NCBI GenBank assembly: GCA_036245805.1
Contig: BTRK01000006.1
Span: forward strand, 17,702,365-17,766,364
Direction of reading: 5' to 3'
DNA from: Pristionchus mayeri
Taxonomy: Eukaryota > Nematoda > Chromadorea > Rhabditida > Neodiplogasteridae
DNA: 64,000 bases
The notes under the pieces were generated by a model, which saw only the letters and a program-made list of their open reading frames with translations, ran no database searches and was not told the origin of the DNA. The first letter of the stretch is position 1. Each line of letters opens with the position of its first letter. This document shows positions 38,701 through 50,700 of this stretch, piece by piece. The position numbers and the translations under genes are program-made.

Positions 38701-41700
38701 TTCCTGATTTTTAGGCACAAGATAGCCCACAATAGGCACAATCAAAAATGTTGTGTCCCTGCCTTGTACTCAACCCCGGACTTCTGTAGACACTTTATCA
38801 CACGACAGGGGATGGGGAAAATGTCTAATAACTAAGGGGAGAACTAGTCACTAGCCGTAACTAACGGGGAGGAAGAGAGTGAGGATGGGAAGAGGGGGTG
38901 AGAGAGGGAAGGGGGCGGGGCCCCGATTGCACAATAGTGACGCGGACCAATGAGCGCGCGTCACGCGAATAGGGATGGAGAACTCGAGTGAGGGTTTAAA
39001 CTACACTCGAGTGCGATCACGCAGGATCTTGTGAGTAGGGGCAACTACGATACAACAAAAAAAGCACCCGATCTCAAGACGTTTTCCGATTTTTAGAGAA
39101 ACTTAATTTTTAGTGAACCCAACCACCCCGAACCAGGACGTACACAAGGAATGACATCATCAACATGAAAGTTGTAGCGCGTGATGGAAGCTTTCGTTGG
39201 AAAAAAGAACGGCGTTCTATCTCTATTTTAAAGGATGTTATGATCATTTAAGTGAGCGCGATTTGACTACCGAAAAGTGACAGTACCATGTTTGACCTTC
39301 TGAATCTCGACGATGACGACAGATATCGGAATTCTGACGACGCAGTTTGAAAGAGCATCATTTGAAGTACTTCTTACCAAATTGTTTTCCAGATATGACA
39401 AATTTGAAAACAAATTACGATAGGAGGTAGGAATACTGTGTTTTCCCCATCATTTTCCAGATATTAGTGACCCAACAACATCAAATAAATTACGAAAGCC
39501 TAAGTTTCCTGGGAAGCTGTTCTAAAATAAACTTCTTTAAATTTTTGCAACCCGTCATGTCTCCGATGCGCATTTTTTCACTCAATTATCCAAATTTCAG
39601 ATTCACTTATCGAAACGAAAATGACAGTTACATCTGAAAGTCATACTGAATAAAATACTTTAAAAAAACAATTCGATGAGATCGGGCGCAGAGATTTGGT
39701 AGAGTGCCATTTTTTTTCGTTTCTTTAGTTATGGTCGAAAGCGAGCATCATTTCTGCTAACAGCTAGACTCTCCCCGCTTTCGGATAGTGTCCACAATGC
39801 TTACAATTTCAGTGTGGGTAAACTAGTTGGCATCCTCCCGGATTGCGAAAGTCATCAACAAACCGTGCCCACTTATGGTTACGGCATCCCTGAGGGTAAC
39901 CGTCCCTTACCTTCAGTTGTGCGTGTGATGTCTGTGCATCGGAGAGCAGTCGGAGGATATCATCCACCACGAGCGTGAACGAGTCGGGGAACTCGCGGAG
40001 GACGGAAGAGAGAACGGATTGAGCAGCAACACGATTCTGGAAGAAGAGGATTACTGTATTAACAGAGTACTGTCCCTATTCGAAATCTTCAGTTTAAGAT
40101 ACGCCATTCAAAGATACCGTAAGAAGGAGCCTAGTAGGAGATGCGGTGAAGACGCAGCACAACAAATATCTAGACAATTACGGCGCACAAATACAGGCAT
40201 CGATAAATTCATCAGTTTGCGATTCATCATCCTACAATAACTTTCTTCTACCGTACATCTTCGCAGCTGCTGGTGGACAGCTTGGCGAGCATCTCGATGA
40301 TTCGCTTGTGCTCCTCCGTCAGGTGGGTCTTCACCAATTGCACTCGGATCTGAAAAAGGAATAGTCTCAACAATTTCAACAACAAATTTTATGACAACCA
40401 CCTATAACTAACAGGTTTCGCAATCAATATGAAAAAGCAATACTATGATAGGGTGAAACAAAGTTTAAAAAACCGAAAACATTTCATTTTTCCAGACTGC
40501 AGAGTCCGTTCTCAACCTTCCCTCAATAATATGCTCACATTCAGAGAAAGGAGAATTTCAATCGAAATCACTTGTCAGTGACGTTTCAGTAAAAACAGCC
40601 CCCATCCTTGATTTACAGTAGTGGCCAAAATTCTATCACCTTGATGTTTGTCTAGCATCACTTTCCTCAAAGTTATCCGATCCTCACAAAATTTCGGATA
40701 TATTTATCTTTTATGATTACCAATATAATCATCTATACGGTGGGTGTATCGTTGTGGTGTACGGTAGGTCACTGAGAAATCGATAATCCGAGCAAAATCG
40801 GGTTTTCCAGTAAAATGCATCATAAAAATCTATAAATACATGTATCCAAATGTGAATTAGCAGGTTCGTAAAAACATCTTTCGGGCTTTCGAATGCACCT
40901 TTAGGATGAACTGTGAATTTATTTTTTTCGGTTGTAGTAGGTCAATTCAAAATACAGTACTTTTTAGTAAATTTTTGGTTGTAACTTTAATTCTAAAGGA
41001 GCAGCGGAGCTCAAATTAGTAAGATAACATTCACTGGTGGTCCCTATTCACATGTGCAAGTTTGGACTTGATTGACTTCGATTTCGCCAAAATCGTCATA
41101 TTTGGCATGCTCTCCTTTGACGAGCCTGGAAAGAATTCCTGAAGAAGTCCTCCTGAAGAAGAAGTCCTGGAAAGAATTTTACCGGCACTCAGAAATTGAG
41201 TTGGAGATTCCACAATGAATGCCGAACGGTTCTGTGAAATTTGGTATCTATTGGTCACATTTTCGTATAAATTTAATTTTTTGAATTTTGAAAAATTCGT
41301 CAAAAACTGGTCACTTTCGTCAATTTTTTTACCAAAATGACCAATTTTTGACAAATTTTGCAAGATTCAATTATCATATCTATACGGAAATATGACAAAT
41401 CGGTGCCAAATTTCGAAGATCTGTTCGGCATTCATTGTAGAATCTCCAACACAGTTTCTGAGTGCCGGAAAAATTATATCCAAGACCTAGAGCTCGTCAA
41501 AGGAGATCATGCCAAATGTGACGATTTTGGCGAAATCGAAGCCAATCAAGTCCAAACATGCATATGTGAATAGGGACCACCAGCGTATGTTATCCTACCA
41601 ATTTGAGCTCCACTGCTCCTTTAGAATTAAAGTTACAACCAAAAATTTACTAAAAAGTACTGCATTTTGAATTGACCTACCACAACACAAAAATAAATTC

Positions 41701-44700
41701 ACAGTTCATCATAAAGGTGCATTCGATAGCCCGAAATATACTCTTTCGAACCTGCTAATTCACATTTGGATAAATTTATTTAAAGATTTTTGGCATGAAT
41801 TTTACTTGAAAACCCGATTTTGCGGGAAATATCGATTTCTCAGTGACCTACCGTACCCCACGACGATACACCAACCGTATGGATGATTCTATTGATAATC
41901 ATAAAAGATAAGTATATCCGAAATTTCGTGGGGATCCGATAACTTTGAGGAAAGTTATTCTAGAAAAACACCAAGGTGATAGAATTTTGGACACTACTGT
42001 AACAACACCCGTATCTCTCTTCACCACACCTCTCCGAACCTGATGCGCCACATTGATGCTCTCCTCAGCGAGTGCCTTGATGTGCGGTCCGCACAGTCCA
42101 TCGCCCATAAAGAGACGGTCGGAACGATGAGATTCAATCAGCTCCTCCAGCTCAGCCTGTAATTGGGTTAACAGAATTATTTTGTTGCCACATTCCAATT
42201 GAATTATTTTGTTGCCACATTCTTCACTATATCGGGCCGGATCTAGATACGTCCCACTTTTTTGTTATCCCTGTTATCCCGTTTACACTGGCAGATAGAG
42301 CAAAATTGACGCGTGATCCCAACTCATTTTTCGAGCTCTATCGATGTGTATAGTTAATTTTTTATAAAACTCAATGTCAACAGTGGTACACAGTAGGCTA
42401 ATTTTCTCAAAAAGTGTAGGTAAAGAAGCAGCCCGTTTTCATATATGTTGTAGAGTTTTCCAAGGGCTATCAAATAAATGGTTTGCACAAAAATAGCAAG
42501 GGTATAATTTGAGATGATTCCTTTTTACCTTTCCCGACCATTTAAAGACATTTCATTCCACCCCGCACCGCGCGCTTTCGAGCGAGACAATGGAATGATT
42601 ATTTCATTCCATTCTCTCTCTCTCTGTCATTTCATTCCGCGCGCTCGAAACGATCATTTACGATCATAGCTGTCCAGGAACCATTCGGGGGGGGGGGGGG
42701 GGGGGGGGGGGGTGACTTCCCGGGAACCCCCCCCTACCATGTATAGGGGGTCATGGTGAAAATCGATAGTAGGTCATGGGGAGGTCAAGACTAAGTACCG
42801 TAGCCAATCGATAGTACAGTACCAGCAGATACCGTATATCACTACCGTAACCCGCTAGTATCGTGAACTAACTTTATTTTCAAAAAATAAAGTACCTTAC
42901 CCAATCGACTCTACAGTACCCCCTGATACCGTATATCGGTACCGTAACCCTCGATTATCGCGAACTGACTTTATTTTTAAAAAGTCCTGAAACCGTGTTC
43001 AATCGATTCTACAGTACCCAAGTAACTACCGTAACCCAGTTTTTTGGGTCAGATCCAGTTCCTTGGGTCAAACATTTTTCTAAAAATCCAAAATTGAGCA
43101 GACAAATATTTTAAAGTATCATACCGTTTCTCTAATTATTGTTGAATAATTTTGCGTCATGTTTAGGATTTTTAGAAAAATGTATAAAATTTTTAGAAAA
43201 ATGCTTGACCTAAGGAACTGGATCTGACCCAAGAAACTGGGTTACGGTAGTTACTTGGGTACTGTAGAATCGATTGAACACGGTTTCAGGACTTTTTAAA
43301 AATAAAGTCAGTTCGCGATAATCGAGGGTTACGGTACCGATATACGGTATCAGGGGGTACTGTAGAGTCGATTGGGTACGGTACTTTATTTTTTTTAAAT
43401 AAAGTTAGTTCACGATACTAGCGGGTTACGGTAGTGATATACGGTATCTGCTGGTACTGTACTATCGATTGACTACGGTACTTAGTCTTGACCTCACCCC
43501 CCCCCCCCCGAACGGTTCCTTGGACAGCTATGTTTACGATCACCCCCCCCCCATTTTTTTTTTTTTTTCAGGTATTGATTATTTTTCAGGCGATCTTATT
43601 CCCGAACACCATTTGATTGAAATTATTACATAATCTCTCTTCCTTCGACTACTTTCCATTCCGGATCGTCCTAGTTTCTATAAGTTACGCCCATCCAAAT
43701 TCCGCCCCTCACCTCTCTTTCCCTCTCCTTGAGCATGAAGGGTAGGAGTCTCTCCATCGCAGCCAACACTGTACCACGGATTGCGCCAGAGGGAGAAGTG
43801 AGCTCTGAGGAGAGAAATAGATAGTGATGTGATTGGAAAATGATGTAAGAGTAAGCCTCCTATAGCCGGAGCAAGCCTATATGGTTACATGCCCCCCCCC
43901 CGGTCATAGTCGAGAACGAGAGGGTAAGCGACCACGGGGCGTAGCTCAGTGATTAGAGCCACTGTATCATGATCGAGGTCGTTGGTTCGATTCCCACCAT
44001 AGATCGAAAAGTATGTAGATATCGACATGTCAAAAAACGTACCCTCCATTAGCAAGCACGTCGAACTTTCTTCATAACATTATCGGCCCCATTGAATGAA
44101 TAAATAAAAACGTGGTCCCGTTCTGGGAAAACGTGCCGCAGCTGAGAAAACCTACCGCAGTCTCAAAATCCGATTTTCGCGTTATGATTGGCGGCAGGTT
44201 TATTTTACCAAGCGATGAGCACAAGGTAAAAAAGTGATACACCGTTGGATAGAGGACGTCGAGAATAATCAGAATCATCAAAAAGCGGCACGGTTTTCTC
44301 AAAAATAAAATTCTTAAAAATTTTAAACTATTTGGGCAGCATGGCTTTTCGATCTCTGATTCCCCCTGCTTTTGAGCTCCTCTGACATGTGAGATTTTAA
44401 TCTTACTCAAGAAGGGGAGGAGTCTCTCTATCGCAGCCCAGAGTCTCCTCATCGCAGCCAACACTCCACCGCGGATTGTGCCAGAGGGAGAAGTGAGCTC
44501 TGACAAGGAGAGAAATAGATAATATTGACTATAAAAAATGCATTCGGCTTTTTAATAGCCCACTGCATCGCGAAACTCTCAAATCACATTATGCAGAAAA
44601 TTGCACATGTTTTCTTGAATCAATGACTTGTGTACCCAAAATTAAGAATTATTTATTTGAAGGCCCCCCTAAATTATACTCTCTTTTCAATCGGTTACTC

Positions 44701-47700
44701 TGGTTACCATAACCCTCTCTACCGTATTCTCCCGTTATCCCTTCTCCTCACCGGGCGTTCCTGCGGGCTTCACCACCACCGGGTGGACCTCGATGAACGT
44801 CGGATTCTTGTACACACTGGAAACAAAAGTGAAGCTACTATCCGAGCAGTAGAGTTCGTGTTTTCAGTAGCATATTAGAGAACTGCCTGCACGATAAGTA
44901 TACAGGGTGCGGCATAAATATTGTCCCACTCATTTAAATTGTATCTTGAGAACACGTTAGAAGACAGATTCCTAATTGCACCTAACTATATAACAATGCG
45001 TGGCATTTAACATATTAGTCATAGGTCTCAAGAGTATGCCTGGCGTCATGGAATGGAGGCAAAATAAATCGTAATTTTTCTCTCTGTGCCGTTCATAATT
45101 TTATGTAATCACAAAAGCAATGGCTATTGAAACTGAGATTAATATGAAGAGCAACTCTTCCACTATATCGCAGGCATAATGAGTCAGTGGAGGTAAAAAC
45201 CAACTCCGGGAACAATTTCCAACTTTTATTTTTTGTTTTAGTTTATATTATGGTGGTAGCATGCACTAGAGCCAACTTCTTGAAATTTCTAGGTGACAGG
45301 TCCCAGAGCCGTCATTTAGGAATTTTCCGGTTTTGTATCCGGCTCTACCGTATATCAGCTCCCAGATGAGCTAGAGAGCTGGAATTGGGCTTAAAAAGCG
45401 CGGAAAAATATTTCCAACAACTTTTATGTCATTTTGGTTTGCACCATCTTCGTTTGCAGTCCGATTCCTTTGACGTCAACATACAAGTTGTTGGAAATAT
45501 TTTTCCGCGCATTTTAAGCCCGATTCCAGCTCTATAGCTCATCTGGGAGCTGATATACGGTAGAGCCGGATACAAAACAGGAAAATTCCTAAATGACGGC
45601 TCTGCGACCTATCACCTAGAAATTTCAAGAAGTTGGATCTAGTGTATGCTACCACCATAATATGAACTAAAACAAAAAATAAAAGTTGGAAAATGTTCTC
45701 ACACACCTCCACTGACTCGTGATACCTGTGATATATGAGGCCGGTCGCGTAAGAGTCGAGCAAAGTCTGGCACAGCAAAAATGATCAATTTTCCGAATCT
45801 CTGCATATGGGGGTTCTCGAGTGTGCTGATAACGATGGGCACATTCACTTTGTACTGGAACGCCATTAACGCCAGACGACGTTGCGTCGAAAACACATTT
45901 TCGTGAATATTTCAATTCCAGCAGTAGATAAAAATAAGTGAAATTGTTTTCCAACAATTTTTGATGGCGATCACGCCCATCAATTTTATTTTTTTATTAC
46001 TTAAAAAATAAATTTATCAGAATTTTTAAAATCTCAGCAAATAAAAAAGGTGTGTTGTAGCTACATCTACTCTAAAGGGAATTCTAAGAGGAGTTCAAAT
46101 ATATTTTTCTTTTATTTTTTATCCATTCGACTTTTTCGCAATTGAATTAATTGTGCCTCAAAATTGTGAATAATGGGTGACCTCTACTTGATCAACCCGA
46201 GTCTCTCGTAGCCATCGACCTAATAATCCCGGTCTCGGTCAGAGGGAAAACGAGATAGAAGGGAAAGAAGAGAGAGTGCAGAGAGTCAGAGGCTCATTTT
46301 GATGCACAATTAACTCAATTGCAAAAAAGTCGAATGGATAACAAATAAAAGAAATATAAATTCCCTTTCGAATGAATGTAGTTACAACACACCTTTTTTA
46401 TTTGCTGCGATTTTAATAATTCTAATACATTCATTTTTTAATTAAAGTTACCTACCCAACAAGGACGAAACCATGATCTCACCCTGATCCCGTAGCGTGT
46501 ACGAGAGAGTATGCAAAAGTGAGAGTGCGCGTGATTACGCTGATCATTTCCGGCTTTCCCTTGAGGCTATTATTGAATTTTTAACATTTTTGTACATTCA
46601 TTCTATACTAATTCAGCCATCGGCTATTCGATGGAGGACAAAAAATAGGGGGTCAATTTTGTCCTCGTCCGGTAACTTTAATAGAAAATAAAATTGCTGG
46701 GCGTGATCGCAATGAAAAAATACCTTGGAAAACGAATTCCCGTATTTTTGTCTGCCTCTGGAACTGAAATATTCATGAAATGTTATTTCGACGCAACGCC
46801 GTCTAGAGCAATCGGTGGCGATCAACACAAAATGAATGTTCCCATCGTGATTAGCATCCTAGAGAAGGCAGAGTTTCAGAAAATTGACATTTTTTGCTGT
46901 GCCAAACTCCACACTTTTTGCTCGATTCTTAGGCGAACAGTCTCATATGTAACGACTAATATGATGTACGATCTGTGGTTGACAAAAAAACACACATTTC
47001 ATGACCTGCAGTCGTGATCATGCTCAAAAGTCATGTTTCGTGAATTTTTATTCGGATGTTGATAGCTCCATATAACCTTGCATACCTGTCAGCAGAGCCG
47101 AGCCATGATATTTTCGCATCAAATCGAATGTGATCGTTAAACTAATGACCGAACTAGGCACACCAAAATATCACTTCTTGAGGCACTTTTCAGCATATTT
47201 CATCTTTTTCTGAAACAGAATGTGGGTTCTCCGCCAAATTTAACACATTTTTGGAATCAATAAGGATGGGGTACCATACAAAAAATGTATTAATTTCAAC
47301 AGCTAACGGATTAGAGGAATAGTCTGTTATTCATAGAAATATTTTTCGAGTGCCGTTCGTATTACTATCATTTAAAATTATTTCTGGAACAGAATTTTGG
47401 GACCAGGAACCTGGAGAGAGTGGAGATGATTAAGAATCGAAAGTGGGACAATATTTATGCCGCACCCTGTAGTATTCTACTGGCGATTTCATTTGAACAA
47501 TCAAATTGCTCGATAGAATACTCAGCAAATGTTTTTCTCTTCCTATCCCGTTATTTCGATCAACGCTTCACAGAAATAATAGAATTGTCAACAATACATT
47601 CAATGCTACCATTGGCTACTCCATTCTTGGAACATTCGCGTTCTTCGGATACCATAAATATAGCTACGATTCAAGTGATCAGTAGTCGGTAGCTGTGCAA

Positions 47701-50700
47701 CTCAATTAAATTACCAACATTTTTCCATCATCTCTACAGTAACCCTAACGTAATCCCCTCATCACTCACCCTACCGTAACACCTCACTACTCACCGCACA
47801 ATGGGCGAGTCGAACTCGGGAAGAGAGAAAGCTGCTCCCCGCACCGAGAAGAGAATCACTCGCATCTCGCGGTAGAGTTCCTGTCTAAAGAGAAGCAGAG
47901 ATTAGCTATCTGGCCTACTGTACCTCCACCTAAACCCCATCTAACGTACTCACTTGGACAGATCGGGATTTTTTATCTTCTCTAGGCACGGGAAGAAGTG
48001 CTCATCCAGAATTTCGCGTGCGAAATCGATCGATGCTTGGGTGGGGACGACCCATCGGATCGCCGTATCGTACGCCTTACGGTCGAGACCAATCGCCCAC
48101 GACTAAACAACAAAGGATCGATGTCAGTTACCGTAACCACATGATAGATTACAGTAGCCTTCTTCATAATTTGACGAATTCAATGACACACTGTAACCGA
48201 AATATTGTATGGAGCTACCAAGATTAAATATACTCTAACGATCATGGTGCTACCGTATTCCGCCTCCCCCTGATCTACCGTACACTCACCCTGATGGGCA
48301 GGTTCTCATCGAGGGGCAGATAGAATTTGGCGATTTCAGCCCGACAGGGGACCTGGTAGCAGAGAGTGACGGAACGGAGAACACTCTCGAGGGTCCTGCA
48401 CGCGAACTGAAACAAGAAAAGAGTAGGATACATTTTGGACAAACTCTTCCAAGAGCACTGTGGTTGCTGGAATCAGTTGAGCTACAGTAGCGAGCAAAAC
48501 TCTATCACCTTTGAGTTTTTAAAGCATATCTTCCCTCAATCTTATTCGATCTTCACAAGTTTTCTGATGCACTAATACGTTATGACTACCAATCGAATCA
48601 CATATCCGATGGATGTCTAGCGATAGTGTATGGTAGGTCACTGAGAAATCGGTATTTCGCTCAAAAACGTATTTTTCTGTAAAATACATGCCAAAAATCG
48701 AGAAATAGTTTTATCCAAATATAAATAAGCAATTACGAAAGCGCATCTTTCGGGCTTTCCAATGTACCTTTTGAATTAATTGAGAATCGATTTTTAGGCT
48801 GAGGTAGATCAATACAATCTACAGTACTTTTTAGTACTTTTATGACTGTAACAAGTTTGGTGCTGACTGGCCTCGATATCGCCAAAATCGTCAGTTTTGG
48901 TATGCTCTCCTTTGACGAGCTCTAAGTTATGGGTAGAATTTTATCAGCACCCAGAAAGTGAATTCGAGATTATAATGAAGGCCGAACAGATGTATGAAAT
49001 TTGGTATCTATTGATCACATTTCCGTATAGATATGATACTTCGAATGAATCTTGCAAACTTCGTCAAAAATAGGTCATATTGGAATAAATTGGACGAAAA
49101 TCACCTGTTTTTGACGAAGTTTGCAAGAAGGAAGGGATTGTTCGGAAATTGGTATCGAATGCACATAACGAAGTCAAAATATAACAATAGAGAGCTCAAC
49201 TGATTACTTTTGGGCTCAGGAATCCATGGAAAGCTAAGATATGACAATTTTATGTCATGAACGAAAAGTATGGCATACGTTACAATATGTATATCGATAT
49301 ATGTCGGTTTCAAGTACAGTAAAAGGAGAAGCACTTTTCATGGTCACTGACCATTGGTCAGCTTAAAATTGCATTTAGTATACAGGGTGCGGAGAAAGTA
49401 TGGCAACACGAATTTAACCATGTATTTTCTTTCAAAACCATCGCACACTTTTGAAAAGGTACACAGCATTTATCAGAGATATTAAGAACATAACAACGAG
49501 AGCTTATTCGATTTGACCTCCGTTAGCCTTGATGACAGCTTTCAGACGAGAAGGAACTGACTCGACGACGGCCCGAAGATACTTCTTATCGATCTTGTCC
49601 CATGCCTTCTGAAGGGAGTTCTTGAGACTCTCCAGATTCGGGTGGCGAATGGAGCAAGCTTCCTTCTCTAGAACAGACCACACGCTAAAGTCGAGGGGAT
49701 TCAGATCGGGACTGTTGGAGGGCCACTCATTAGATGGGATGAAGTCGGGAAGATGCCTCGCGCACCAGTTATGGGTGAGTTTTGCGGAATGGGCGAGTGC
49801 AGAATCTTGCTGGAAGGTCCAATGGCGCCCTTTCAAGTGGGAACGTGACCAGGGAAGAAGAGTCTTCTCCAGAATCTGCTTGATGTAGTAGTGCTTATCG
49901 ACCTTCACACCGGGCCTGACGAAAACAAGGGGAGTCTTCCCGGTGGCACACACTCCTGCCCAGACCATCACTGATTGCGGGTGAGAAACTCGAGAGACGG
50001 TTTTGCCCTAGCATTGGCCTGCTGGGCAGACTGAGCAATCACTCTCGTGTTCTGACTGTTGAAAGCCTGCTCCACCGTAAACATCTTCTCATCCGAGTAG
50101 ACAGTCGTGAGATGTTCGGCCCACGCCAGAAGCTTCTTGCATCTCTTCAGTCTCTTTTCCTTGTGAATGCCAGTCAGACCATGACCCTTACGCATCTTGT
50201 AAGGATAGGGCGTGAGTCCAGAATGGACGATCTTGCACATTGAATGCTCGTCAATACCGAGATCACGGGCCATCTTCCTCATAGATCGCTCGGGATTGCG
50301 TGCGACTCGCTTCTGCACAATTTTCTTGTTCTTGCGAGTGACAGCGGAGGAAGGTCTGCCCATTCTAGGACGGTCCTTAGTCGTGCCCAGCTCCATGAAT
50401 CGGCGGATAGTCTTGAAAACGGTAGGAGGGCAAACATGGAGTTTCTTCGATATCGAACCAACGGTCTCTCCGGTGCTCCAAAGGTCAATAATTTATTGGC
50501 GGAATTGGTGGGGTCGAACCATGACTAGGGGAAACAATTTAAAGTACGCATTGAATACACCGAATGATTAGGTAAAACCTGTTATAACATGTATTATCAG
50601 GTTTCCAGGACTGATGAAATATTTGAGTTCAAACTTTGTTTCCGTACTTTCTCCGCACCCTGTACAATACTTCAGCCAAAACATGCAGCATTTACAACCC

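Larger units (their letters stand above)
34042..39372. repeat. Composite foldback FB-2 with nested insertions
   Basis: Left arm about 34042-34540 plus 37753-38100, and right arm about 38260-38751 plus 39054-39372, are reverse complements. The left arm is split by an LTR-type element (34541-37752). The right arm is split by a ~300 bp insert (38752-39053). It fills most of the 5.9 kb PSME4 intron between exons 33916-34011 and 39911-40036. Confidence 0.85.
44903..47469. mobile_element. Large non-autonomous maT-type element with nested inserts
   Basis: Terminal repeats CAGGGTGCGGCATAAATATT and complement are flanked by TA. The ends share CAGGGTGCGG with the maT element at 49383. There is no transposase. 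The interior holds a foldback (45187-45700), two copies of the coding-like segment and the TTAA MITE copy B. It lies between PSME4 exons 44752-44816 and 47795-47884. Confidence 0.8.

Noticed and set aside
44072..44506. 144-codon minus-strand ORF
   Set aside because: It fuses the duplicated PSME4 exon to a dispersed repeat that also occurs inverted at 52130-52500; not an independent gene.
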